NCBI RefSeq assembly: GCF_002245895.1
Contig: NZ_NPJZ01000001.1
Span: 2,516,501 to 2,580,500, forward strand
Direction of reading: 5' to 3'
DNA: 64,000 nucleotides
Source of the DNA: Rhodococcus sp. OK302
GTDB taxonomy: Bacteria > Actinomycetota > Actinomycetes > Mycobacteriales > Mycobacteriaceae
Shown one piece after another: positions 37,688 through 46,325 of this stretch. Each line of letters opens with the position of its first letter. Within the stretch, counting starts at the first letter, position 1. A program made the position numbers and the translations under genes. The notes beneath the pieces were generated by a model that had not been told where the DNA came from, did no database searches, and saw only the letters and a program-made list of their open reading frames with translations.

Positions 37688-38674
37688 ATGAGCAACCTCG
37701 AAACGCAGCCCGTCGAGCAGGAATGCGAGGGCCACCCGGCCGAGAGTGAGATTCAGATTCTTACGCCGCGGGACGTGCCGCTCGGTGGGCCGCGAGCCAT
37801 GCGGGTGCGACGCACTTTGCCGCAGCGTGAGCGTTCGTTGATCGGGGCCTGGTGTTTTGCCGATCACTACGGACCCGATGACGTCGGTAGTGGGTCCGGG
37901 ATGCACGTGCCGCCGCATCCGCATACCGGATTACAAACGGTCAGTTGGCTGTTTACCGGGGAGATCGAGCATCGCGACAGTATCGGCTCGCATGCGATGG
38001 TCCGGCCGGGTGAACTGAATTTGATGACGGCCGGGAGCGGGATCGCGCATTCGGAGGTGTCCACGCCCGATACGAAGATCTTGCACGGCATGCAGTTGTG
38101 GGTTGCGCTTCCGGATGCAGCACGCGAGACGGCGCCTGCGTTTGTCCACTATCGCCCGCAACCGGTGACCTTGGGAGACGCTACTGTCAGCGTTTTCCTC
38201 GGGTCGTTGGCAGGCGAGCAGTCTCCGGTCGAGACGTTTACCGAACTTGTCGGTGCCGAGATCGTTCTCGAGCCGGGTGCGGAGATTGCGCTGGATGTGG
38301 ATCGAGATCACGAGCACGGTGTGATTGTCGATCAGGGCTCGGTGGTGCTTCGCGGCACCACGATCAATTGGGCCGAACTGGGCTACCAGGCACCGGGTTT
38401 CGGAAAACTGACGCTGCGAAACCCGGGCACCGAACCTGCTCGCGTTTTGCTACTCGGTGGGAAACCGTTGGGCGAGCAGGTCATCATGTGGTGGAACTTC
38501 ATGGGGCGCAGTCATGCGGAGATCGTCGAGTATCGCCAGAAGTGGCAGGCGGAACTCGCGTCAGGCTTCGATGGCAGTGTCGCCGGTCAACGCTTCGGCG
38601 TCGTACCGGGTTACGACGGTCCGGCGTTGCCTGCCCCCGAATTGCCGAACAGCACTTTGAAGCCGCGAGGCTAG
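37688..38674 (+). CDS. Pirin family protein
   Basis: 328-residue bicupin. The N-terminal cupin holds the metal-binding MHVPPHPHTGLQTVSW and EIEHRDSIGSH, with further histidines in IAHSE; the C-terminal cupin is less conserved (NFMGRSHAEI at the end is a pirin signature). Bacterial pirins are metal-dependent, some with quercetinase-like dioxygenase activity, others interacting with enzymes of central metabolism. AGGATGAAG provides the ribosome-binding site for ATG 37688. It ends at a bidirectional hairpin. Confidence 0.93.
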   Translation: MSNLETQPVEQECEGHPAESEIQILTPRDVPLGGPRAMRVRRTLPQRERSLIGAWCFADHYGPDDVGSGSGMHVPPHPHTGLQTVSWLFTGEIEHRDSIGSHAMVRPGELNLMTAGSGIAHSEVSTPDTKILHGMQLWVALPDAARETAPAFVHYRPQPVTLGDATVSVFLGSLAGEQSPVETFTELVGAEIVLEPGAEIALDVDRDHEHGVIVDQGSVVLRGTTINWAELGYQAPGFGKLTLRNPGTEPARVLLLGGKPLGEQVIMWWNFMGRSHAEIVEYRQKWQAELASGFDGSVAGQRFGVVPGYDGPALPAPELPNSTLKPRG

Positions 38675-38683
38675 CTCCGATCG

Positions 38684-38720
38684 TGAAGGATTTCACTCGC
38701 TCAGCGAGTGAAATCCTTCA
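38684..38720. terminator. Bidirectional terminator hairpin
   Basis: Perfect 17-bp stem (TGAAGGATTTCACTCGC / GCGAGTGAAATCCTTCA) with a TCA loop between the convergent pirin and gamma-carbonic anhydrase genes. It can serve both strands; no long T tract. Confidence 0.8.
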
Positions 38721-38723
38721 GAA

Positions 38724-39242
38724 TCAGATGTCCTTGTGCGCCTTCGCCAGCATCATGTAACCCGCTCCGTTGGCGCTGATCCCGGCTTTTTCGTTGTCGG
38801 AGAGTTCACGTTTGACCTTGGCCGGTACACCGGCGACCAACGACCCGGGCGGAATCTGCATTCCTTGCGACACCACGGCGCCCGCTGCGATCAGTGAACC
38901 CGATCCGATGTGCGCACCGTTGAGGACTACCGCTCCCATGCCCACCAGTACGTCGTCTTCGACGGTGCAACCGTGCAGTACTGCGTTGTGGCCCACCGAG
39001 ATGCGCTCACCGAGGACGGCTGGGAATGTGGGGTCTGCATGCACGGTGCAGTTGTCCTGAATATTGGTGTCGGCGCCGATGGTGATTGTCTCGGCGTCAC
39101 CGCGAAGTACCGCGCCGTACCAGATGCTTGCACCGGCAGCGATGGTCACTGCTCCGACGACTGTGGCATTGGGTGCAATGAAGGCGCTCTCGTCGATCTG
39201 GGGCGTGCGTCCGAGAACAGAGGCAATGATCGGCGTGGTCAT
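38724..39242 (-). CDS. Gamma-carbonic anhydrase family protein
   Basis: 172-residue left-handed beta-helix protein built of hexapeptide repeats (PNATVVGAVTIAAGASIWYGAVLRGD). Metal ligands typical of the family are visible: His of CTVHAD, His in SVGHNAVLHGC, twice. An N-terminal RGD-like RGDAE is present, as in CamH/YrdA relatives. The family includes zinc or iron carbonic anhydrases, but many members lack detectable activity. It lies downstream of the EamA gene with a 42-bp gap. Confidence 0.9.
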   Translation of the reverse strand: MTTPIIASVLGRTPQIDESAFIAPNATVVGAVTIAAGASIWYGAVLRGDAETITIGADTNIQDNCTVHADPTFPAVLGERISVGHNAVLHGCTVEDDVLVGMGAVVLNGAHIGSGSLIAAGAVVSQGMQIPPGSLVAGVPAKVKRELSDNEKAGISANGAGYMMLAKAHKDI

Positions 39243-39284
39243 GGTTCTCCTACGGTGGGTGAAGTTATCTGACGGTACCCGTGA

Positions 39285-40160
39285 CTATTTCGGGGACTGT
39301 TTGCGGTTCATGACGACGGTACCGACTCCGGCACTCACGACCAGCCCGATCGCCACAAGCGTCATCGAGTCGAGGGCTTGTCCGATGATGACCAAGCCGG
39401 CCAATGCCGCAGCGGCCGGTTCGAGTGCAATCAAGACCGCGAAGACCTTCTTGGCAAGGGATCTCAGCGCCCACATCTCGAGGCTGTACGGGATCACGGA
39501 CGACAGGATTGCAACCGCGGTGCCCGCCAGGAGAATCTTCGGATCCAGTAGTTCCGTTCCCCCGGAGACGACGCCGAAGGGAAGCGTCAGGACCGCTGCG
39601 ACGATGCAGGCTCCAGCCAGACCGTCGGCGCTGGGAAGTGTTGCGGCGATGTGCGATCCGGTGACGATGTAACCGGCCCACGCGGCTGCTGCGAGGAGTG
39701 CGAACGCCACTCCGACGGGGTCCAGTCCGGACTCCCCGTGATCGCCCAAGCCGAGCAGCAGCACCCCGCCGAAAGCCAGGAGCACCCAGGCGCCGTCGGC
39801 CCAGCGGCGTGACAGCACTGCGGCCAGGGTGAGCGGGCCCAGGAACTCGATGGTGACGGCAGTGCCGATCGGAATGGTGTCCAGGGCTTCGTAGAACGCC
39901 CCGTTCATCACTGCGAGGGAAACTCCGAGCGCGAGAATGCCTTTGCGTTGACGGTTCGACCATCGACTCCACCGTGGTCGGACAATGACGGCCAGGATTA
40001 TCGCGGCGATGGTCAGTCGAAGCGTCGTGGCGCCGGCCGGCCCGATCTGCGAAAACAGGGTTGTTGCGAAAGCCGCGCCGAATTGCAGCGAAAGTATCGA
40101 AGTGAGAACCGCGCCGACCGGCAGAAACTGCCGTCCGGGCACGTGTGTTGACGTGTTCAC
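39285..40160 (-). CDS. EamA/RhtA-type metabolite exporter
   Basis: 291 residues with ten predicted membrane segments in two EamA repeats (about 15-140 and 150-285), of the RhtA type that exports threonine, homoserine or related metabolites. GTG start at 40160 overlaps the stop of the enoyl-CoA hydratase gene (GTGA), so translation is probably coupled. Because the upstream gene is frameshifted, coupling depends on ribosomes reaching that stop in the right frame. Substrate unknown. Confidence 0.87.
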   Translation of the reverse strand: MNTSTHVPGRQFLPVGAVLTSILSLQFGAAFATTLFSQIGPAGATTLRLTIAAIILAVIVRPRWSRWSNRQRKGILALGVSLAVMNGAFYEALDTIPIGTAVTIEFLGPLTLAAVLSRRWADGAWVLLAFGGVLLLGLGDHGESGLDPVGVAFALLAAAAWAGYIVTGSHIAATLPSADGLAGACIVAAVLTLPFGVVSGGTELLDPKILLAGTAVAILSSVIPYSLEMWALRSLAKKVFAVLIALEPAAAALAGLVIIGQALDSMTLVAIGLVVSAGVGTVVMNRKQSPK

Positions 40161-40956
40161 ACGCCGGTGAAATCCGGGCTTCGACGCTCCAGCATCGCGG
40201 CGACGGCCTCGTGATGATCGCGGGTGTGGTGGGCCAGGGCCTGCATCGCTGCCGAAAGCTCGAGCAGGCTCTCCAGGCTTTGGTGCTGACCCTCACGGAG
40301 CAGTTTCTTGGTCATGCGGAGCACCTGCGGCGGGTTTGCGGCGACTCGCGCGGCCAAAGCGTGTGCTGCGGGGAGTAATTCGTCGGGCTCGGTGATCTGG
40401 GAGATCAGTCCCCAGTCGAGGGCCTTGGCAGCGTCGATCGGTTCTCCGGTGAACGCCATCTCGGCGGCGCGGGCATTGCCGATCGCGCGGGGAGGAGCCA
40501 GGCTCCACCGTCGCCGGGGATGAGTCCGACCTTGACAAAACTTTCGGCGAATATTGCGGCGCTCGACGCGATGCGCAGATCGCACATGAGTGAGAGGTCG
40601 CATCCGGCTCCGATCGCGGGGCCGTTGACGGCTGCGATGGTCGGAACTTCACACGTGTAGAGCGCGAGAGGGATGCGCTGGATTCCGTGTCGATACCCCT
40701 GCCGGATCTCGCCGGGTGCGCCGCCGAACATGCCTTCCTTGTCGCGCATGTGCTTCACGTTTCCGCCGGACGAGAATGCTGATCCGGCTCCGGTCAGGAT
40801 GACAGCCCGGACGCTCTGGTCGCGGTTGACCGCGGTGACGGCGTCTTCGAGTGCTTCGATCATGTCGATCTCGGAGATGGCGTTGCGCGTGTCCGGCCGG
40901 TTGAGGGTCCAGGTGACCACGTCGTCGGTGCGGGTAATCAGGACGGCGTCGCTCAT
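40157..40956 (-). pseudogene. Enoyl-CoA hydratase, -1 frameshift
   Basis: Two frames together encode a crotonase-family protein of about 266 residues. Segment one (40956 to about 40490) runs MSDAVLITRTDD through the oxyanion-hole FSSGGNVKHM and the catalytic region GPAIGAGCDLSLMCDLRIA to KVGLIPGDGGAWLLP. Segment two continues RAIGNARAAEMAFTGEPIDAAKAL to the end at 40157. The switch falls at a run of four C in the coding strand (G at 40489-40492). Adding one C, or slipping back one base, restores LLPRAIGNA. A good ribosome-binding site (AGAGGAG) precedes ATG 40956. Pseudogene, recoding or sequencing error cannot be told apart here. Confidence 0.85.
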
Positions 40957-41067
40957 GGGTGCTCCTCTGCGGGCGATGATTGTTGCGCTCAGTCTCTCAC
41001 CACTCGATTTGGGTAATAACAATCATTCGTGCTTGATTTTTTTATGGGTGAGTGTGATGCTGGTCGC

Positions 41068-41859
41068 ATGGCCGAACTTCAGACGTTCATCGATGACTTG
41101 CGGGCCGAGGGCGACAGCCTCGAGGCTCTGGTTACGGATCTGCCCGCCGAGAAGTGGGCGACAATGACGCCCGCAGCAGGGTGGACCATCGCGCATCAGA
41201 TCGGGCACCTGCATTGGACCGATGCTGCTGCATTGTTGGCAATCACCGATCCCGACGGTTTCGCCGAGCAATTGAAGGTGGCCTTCCTCAATCCCGCCGG
41301 GTTTGTCGACGACGGCGCGGCGGAGCAGGCTGCGCGACCACCCGTCGAGTTGCTGGCAGATTGGCGAGCCGGCCGAACTGCATTGGTCGACGCACTTGCC
41401 GCTGCTCCCGCCGGCACCAAGTTCCCGTGGTACGGACCCCCGATGGGTGCAGTCTCCATGGCAACCGCACGGTTGATGGAGACCTGGGCGCACGGGCAGG
41501 ACGTTGCCGATGCACTGGGCGTCGAGCGGACACCGACCGCGCGTATCAAGAACATTGCGCACTTGGGTGTTCGGACACGAAACTTTGCGTACTCGGTCAA
41601 TGAGAAGACTCCGCCCGCCGAAGAATTTCGCGTGGAACTGACCGCGCCCGACGGGTCTCTCTGGATCTGGGGTCCCGAGGATGCGGCGCAGAAGGTTACC
41701 GGGCCGTCATTGGATTTCTGTCTGCTGGTGACTCAGCGAGCCAACCGGGCCGATCTCGACCTCGTAGCGGTGGGCACAGACGCCGAGGAGTGGTTGGGGT
41801 TTGCTCAGGCCTTTGCCGGACCCAGTGGGAGCGGTCGAGAAGCGGAGGCGGACAAGTGA
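41068..41859 (+). CDS. TIGR03084/mycothiol-dependent-isomerase-like protein
   Basis: 263 residues from ATG 41068. N-terminal DinB-like four-helix bundle of the mycothiol maleylpyruvate isomerase-like metal-binding family: [20 protein letters not shown] and later [15 protein letters not shown] provide the His set for metal binding. The C-terminal half matches the TIGR03084 type found beside acyl-CoA catabolic genes in actinobacteria. GTGA overlap with the AtuA-like gene puts it first in the operon. Reaction unknown. Confidence 0.82.
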   Translation: MAELQTFIDDLRAEGDSLEALVTDLPAEKWATMTPAAGWTIAHQIGHLHWTDAAALLAITDPDGFAEQLKVAFLNPAGFVDDGAAEQAARPPVELLADWRAGRTALVDALAAAPAGTKFPWYGPPMGAVSMATARLMETWAHGQDVADALGVERTPTARIKNIAHLGVRTRNFAYSVNEKTPPAEEFRVELTAPDGSLWIWGPEDAAQKVTGPSLDFCLLVTQRANRADLDLVAVGTDAEEWLGFAQAFAGPSGSGREAEADK

Positions 41860-43577
41860 GTTCGGTACGGATCGGCAATTGTTCCGGATTCTACGGTGAC
41901 CGTGTCTCGGCGATGCGGGAGATGCTCGAGGGTGGAGAACTCGACTACCTGACGGGTGACTATCTCGCGGAACTGACGATGCTGATTCTGGGCCGGGATC
42001 GGATGAAAGACCAATCCCTGGGCTATGCAAAGACATTCCTGCGGCAGGTCGAGGACACGCTCGGACTTGCCCTCGACAAGGGAGTGAAGATCGTTGCCAA
42101 TGCGGGCGGTCTCAATCCAGCCGGACTGGCTGCCGCATTGCGGGAAGTCAATACCAAGCTGGGTTTGAATGCGAAGATCGCGCATGTCGAGGGCGATGAT
42201 TTGGTCTCTCGCGCCGGTGAACTCGGGCTCGGCTCGCCTTTGACCGCAAATGCTTATCTCGGCGCTTGGGGGATTGTGGAGGCGTTAGCGGCCGACGCCG
42301 ACGTCGTAGTCACCGGCAGAGTTACCGACGCGTCGGTGATCGTGGGTCCGGCGGCTCATCATTTCGGTTGGAAGCGAGATGATTTCGATCAGCTGGCTGG
42401 TGCCGTCGCGGCGGGTCACGTCATCGAGTGCGGAACGCAGGCCACCGGCGGGAACTACGCATTCTTTACGGAGATCCCCAACCTCGGCCGCCCCGGTTTC
42501 CCGATCGCCGAGATCAACGCCGATGGTTCGTCTGTCATCACGAAGCATGCCGGTACCGACGGTGAGGTGAGCGTCGGAACCGTGACAGCCCAGCTGCTGT
42601 ACGAGATCACAGGCGGCCGCTATGCGGGTCCGGACGTGACCACGCGGATCGACACGGCAGTGCTGACGCCGGAGGGCCCCGATCGGGTTCTGATCAGCGG
42701 CGTCACCGGTGAGGCTCCGCCGCCGCAGTACAAGGTCTCGCTCAATACCCTGGCCGGGTTTCGCAACGAGGCTACGTTCATACTCACCGGACTTGATATC
42801 GAGGCCAAGGCCGAGTTGGCCAAGAACCAGCTCGAGGCCTGGTTGAGCAAGAAGCCTGCCGAGCTGGTCTGGACATTGGCGCGGACGGATCATCCGGATT
42901 CCGATACCGAGGAAACTGCAAGTGCTTTGCTGCGCTGTGTGGTTCGTGATTCGGACCCCACAGTGATCGGGCGCCCCTTCTCGTCCGTTGCGGTCGAGAT
43001 GGCGCTGGCCAGCTATCCGGGCTTCTCGTTGACGGCTCCGCCGAGCAACGGTCAGCCGTACGGAGTTTTCACTCCCGGCTACGTCGACGCGGGATCGGTG
43101 CCTCACATCGCAGTTCTGCCTGACGGTACGCGCGTCGATATTGCGCCGTCGGCGGTGACGCGGGAGTTGGAACCCGTCGACGAGCCGGAACTTCCGGTAC
43201 CCCTACCTGCGGGGTCGGTCGCTCGAATTGCCTTGGGCGCCATTGCCGGTGCGCGTAGCGGCGACAAGGGCGGCAACGCCAATGTCGGCGTCTGGGTCCG
43301 CAGTGACGACGAGTGGCGTTGGCTGGCACATACTCTCACTGTCTCGAAGGTCAAGGAACTGCTCCCGGAGGCAGCCGGATTGACCGTGACCCGTCACCTG
43401 CTTCCGCACCTGTTGGCCGTGAACTTCGTGATCGAGGGAATCCTCGGCCAGGGTGTGGCGTCGCAGGCGCGATTCGATCCGCAGGCCAAGGGAATTGGTG
43501 AATGGCTGCGCTCACGCTACGTCGACATCCCGATTTCGCTCCTCCCCACAACTGACCAGAAAGAAGATTCACAGTGA
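41856..43577 (+). CDS. AtuA-like acyclic terpene utilisation protein (DUF1446)
   Basis: 573 residues from GTG 41856. The large N-terminal DUF1446 domain ([55 protein letters not shown]) is followed by a C-terminal AtuA-like ferredoxin-fold domain beginning near residue 465 ([16 protein letters not shown]). In Pseudomonas, atuA is the first gene of the citronellol/geranyl-CoA pathway; its own reaction is not established. Start and stop overlap the neighbours by four bases each. Confidence 0.9.
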   Translation: MSSVRIGNCSGFYGDRVSAMREMLEGGELDYLTGDYLAELTMLILGRDRMKDQSLGYAKTFLRQVEDTLGLALDKGVKIVANAGGLNPAGLAAALREVNTKLGLNAKIAHVEGDDLVSRAGELGLGSPLTANAYLGAWGIVEALAADADVVVTGRVTDASVIVGPAAHHFGWKRDDFDQLAGAVAAGHVIECGTQATGGNYAFFTEIPNLGRPGFPIAEINADGSSVITKHAGTDGEVSVGTVTAQLLYEITGGRYAGPDVTTRIDTAVLTPEGPDRVLISGVTGEAPPPQYKVSLNTLAGFRNEATFILTGLDIEAKAELAKNQLEAWLSKKPAELVWTLARTDHPDSDTEETASALLRCVVRDSDPTVIGRPFSSVAVEMALASYPGFSLTAPPSNGQPYGVFTPGYVDAGSVPHIAVLPDGTRVDIAPSAVTRELEPVDEPELPVPLPAGSVARIALGAIAGARSGDKGGNANVGVWVRSDDEWRWLAHTLTVSKVKELLPEAAGLTVTRHLLPHLLAVNFVIEGILGQGVASQARFDPQAKGIGEWLRSRYVDIPISLLPTTDQKEDSQ

Positions 43578-44722
43578 ATGTGTGGACCACTCCGGAGCGG
43601 CGCGCCCTGCGTGAAACCGTCCGCGGATTCGTAAACCAGGAGATCCTGCCGCATCTCAGGCAGTGGGAACGTGACGGGGAGATTCCGCGCGAATTGCATC
43701 GTAAGGCAGGTGCTCTGGGATTGCTCGGTGCCAGCGCGCCCGAATCGGCCGGTGGTGAGGGCGGCGACGCCGTCGACTCCATCGTGATTTGTGAGGAGAT
43801 GCATCAGGCCGGCGCTTCGGGTGGGCTGTTTGCTTCGCTGTTCACCTGCGGCATCGCAGTCCCGCATCTCATTGCCGCCGGAAACAAAGAGCAGATCGAC
43901 CGGTGGGTCAAGCCGACATTGCGCGGCGACAAGATCGGTTCACTGGCCATCACGGAGCCTGGCGGCGGCAGCGACGTCGGCCACCTGCAGACGACGGCAA
44001 AGCTCGATGGTGACCAGTACATAGTCAACGGTTCCAAGACGTTCATCACCTCTGGTTGTCGGGCCGACTACGTCGTCACCGCAGTGCGTACGGGTGGACC
44101 CGGCGCGGGCGGTGTCTCACTGCTCGTGATCGAGAAGAGCACACCGGGATTCACGGTGTCGCGCAAGCTCGAGAAGATGGGTTGGCGCGCATCGGATACC
44201 GCGGAACTTTCGTTTGTCGACGCCCGCGTTCCGGTCGAAAACCTGGTCGGTGAAGAGGGCAGTGGTTTCGCACAGATTGCACAGGCATTTGTCGGCGAAC
44301 GAGTTGCCTTGGCAGCGCAGGCGTACTCGAGCGCAGAACGGTGTCTCGAGTTGACTCTCGAATGGTGCCGTGCTCGTGAGACTTTCGGCCGGCCACTCAT
44401 CAGCCGACAGGCGGTGCAGAACACGGTTACCGAGATGGCCCGCAAGATCGACGTGGCCAAGGTGTACACGCATTCGGTGATCGAGCGGCACATGGCCGGT
44501 GACGGCGATCTGATCGCCGAGGTGTGCTTTGCCAAGAACACCGCTGTCGAAACGGGTGAGTGGGTAGCGAACCAGGCTGTCCAGCTGTTCGGTGGCCTCG
44601 GGTACATGCAGGAAAGCGAAGTGGAGAGGCAGTACCGCGACATGCGAATTCTGGGAATCGGTGGCGGTACCACCGAAATCCTCACCGGCCTCGCGGCCAA
44701 GCGATTGGGGTATCAGTCATGA
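43574..44722 (+). CDS. Acyl-CoA dehydrogenase 1
   Basis: 382 residues, FAD-dependent acyl-CoA dehydrogenase: ITEPGGGSDVGHLQTTA flavin segment, a middle beta domain with SKTFITSGC, and the C-terminal GGLGYMQESEVERQYRDMRILGIGGGTTEI signature. It introduces an alpha-beta double bond in an acyl-CoA, passing electrons to ETF. GTG start overlaps the AtuA-like stop; stop overlaps the carboxylase beta ATG. Likely acts on the branched or terpenoid acyl-CoA of this operon. Confidence 0.93.
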   Translation: MNVWTTPERRALRETVRGFVNQEILPHLRQWERDGEIPRELHRKAGALGLLGASAPESAGGEGGDAVDSIVICEEMHQAGASGGLFASLFTCGIAVPHLIAAGNKEQIDRWVKPTLRGDKIGSLAITEPGGGSDVGHLQTTAKLDGDQYIVNGSKTFITSGCRADYVVTAVRTGGPGAGGVSLLVIEKSTPGFTVSRKLEKMGWRASDTAELSFVDARVPVENLVGEEGSGFAQIAQAFVGERVALAAQAYSSAERCLELTLEWCRARETFGRPLISRQAVQNTVTEMARKIDVAKVYTHSVIERHMAGDGDLIAEVCFAKNTAVETGEWVANQAVQLFGGLGYMQESEVERQYRDMRILGIGGGTTEILTGLAAKRLGYQS

Positions 44723-46317
44723 GTGTCATCCGGTCCGCACTGGACACAAACTCCGAGGTCTACAACACCGCGGTCGAGACCATGAACACCAAGCTTGCGG
44801 AGATCGAGGTCGAGCACGCCAAGGCTCTGGCGGGCGGCGGTGACAAGTACACCGAGCGTCACCACAAGCGTGGAAAGCTCTTGGCGCGTGAGCGAATCGA
44901 GCTCTTGCTCGACCAGGATTCACCGTTCCTCGAACTGTGCCCGCTCGCCGCGTGGGGGAGCGATTTCCCCGTGGGTGCCAGCACAGTTGTCGGCATCGGC
45001 GTTGTAGAAGGCGTCGAATGCCTCATCGTCGCCAACGATCCCACCGTGCGCGGCGGCACCAGCAATCCGTGGACCCTGCGCAAGGGCTTCCGCGCCAACG
45101 ATATCGCGATGCAGAATCGCCTCCCGGTGATTTCACTGGTCGAGTCCGGCGGAGCCGATCTACCGACCCAGAAGGAAGTGTTCATCCCGGGCGGTCGCAT
45201 GTTCCGCGATCTCACTCAGCTCTCCGCAGCCGGAATCCCCACTATCGCTCTGGTATTCGGAAACTCCACCGCCGGCGGCGCGTACATCCCCGGCATGTCC
45301 GATCACGTCGTGATGATCAAGGAACGCTCCAAGGTGTTCCTCGCCGGCCCGCCGCTGGTCAAGATGGCCACGGGGGAGGAGTCCGACGACGAGGCTCTGG
45401 GCGGCGCCGAGATGCACGCTCGCAAGTCGGGTCTGGCCGACTACTTCGCAGCCGACGAGCAGGATGCGATTCGTATCGGACGATCGATCGTCAAGCGCCT
45501 CAACTGGACCAAGAAGGGTCCGGCACCCCGCGTTGAGGTCATCGAGCCGCTCGAAGATCCCGAAGAATTGCTCGGCATCGTTCCGGCCGACCTCAAGATC
45601 CCCTTCGATCCCCGAGAGGTCATTGCCCGCATCGTCGACGGATCCGACTTCGACGAGTTCAAGCCGCTCTACGGTTCGTCGCTCGTGACCGGGTGGGCCG
45701 AGCTGAACGGTTACCCGATCGGCATCCTGGCCAATGCTCGCGGAGTTCTCTTCAGCGAGGAATCCCAGAAGGCCACCCAGTTCATCCAGCTTGCCAATCG
45801 TTCCAACACGCCGTTGCTGTTCCTGCACAACACCACCGGATACATGGTGGGTAAGGAATACGAGGAGGGCGGCATGATCAAACACGGCTCGATGATGATC
45901 AATGCGGTTGCCAACTCCAAGGTTCCGCACATTTCGATCCTGCTCGGAGCGTCGTACGGGGCCGGTCACTACGGCATGTGCGGTCGAGCATTCGATCCAC
46001 GCTTTCTGTTCGCGTGGCCCAGTTCGAAGTCCGCTGTCATGGGCGGTGCTCAACTGGCCGGGGTCATTTCGATCGTCGGTCGCGCGTCGGCGGAGGCCCG
46101 TGGACAGGCCTTCGATGCTGAGGCCGACGCCGGCATCCGCGCCATGATCGAGAACCAGATCGAAGCAGAGTCGCTCCCGATGTTCCTGTCCGGGCGCCTC
46201 TACGACGACGGCGTCATCGACCCCCGAGACACCCGCACCGTGGTGGGAATGTGCCTCTCGGCCATTGCTACCGCCCCGATCGAAGGCACCGAGAACTTCG
46301 GCGTCTTCCGTATGTGA
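44719..46317 (+). CDS. Acyl-CoA carboxylase beta subunit
   Basis: 532-residue carboxyltransferase subunit. Crotonase-fold halves are seen with VESGGADLPTQKEVFIPGGR in the N domain and GASYGAGHYGMCGRAFDP in the C domain, the latter binding acyl-CoA. It resembles methylcrotonyl- or geranyl-CoA carboxylase beta subunits (MccB/AtuC type) more than AccD. Starts at ATG 44719 inside the dehydrogenase stop. Works with the alpha subunit encoded 8 bp downstream. Confidence 0.93.
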   Translation: MSVIRSALDTNSEVYNTAVETMNTKLAEIEVEHAKALAGGGDKYTERHHKRGKLLARERIELLLDQDSPFLELCPLAAWGSDFPVGASTVVGIGVVEGVECLIVANDPTVRGGTSNPWTLRKGFRANDIAMQNRLPVISLVESGGADLPTQKEVFIPGGRMFRDLTQLSAAGIPTIALVFGNSTAGGAYIPGMSDHVVMIKERSKVFLAGPPLVKMATGEESDDEALGGAEMHARKSGLADYFAADEQDAIRIGRSIVKRLNWTKKGPAPRVEVIEPLEDPEELLGIVPADLKIPFDPREVIARIVDGSDFDEFKPLYGSSLVTGWAELNGYPIGILANARGVLFSEESQKATQFIQLANRSNTPLLFLHNTTGYMVGKEYEEGGMIKHGSMMINAVANSKVPHISILLGASYGAGHYGMCGRAFDPRFLFAWPSSKSAVMGGAQLAGVISIVGRASAEARGQAFDAEADAGIRAMIENQIEAESLPMFLSGRLYDDGVIDPRDTRTVVGMCLSAIATAPIEGTENFGVFRM

Positions 46318-46325
46318 GGCACGCC

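Noticed and set aside
38098..38760. A 220-codon open frame in a second frame of the pirin gene
   Set aside because: The pirin frame has all family motifs; the other is rich in Arg and Cys and has no domain.
39265..40296. A 343-codon open frame overlapping the EamA exporter in another frame
   Set aside because: Arginine- and histidine-rich shadow of the membrane protein; no membrane segments or motifs.
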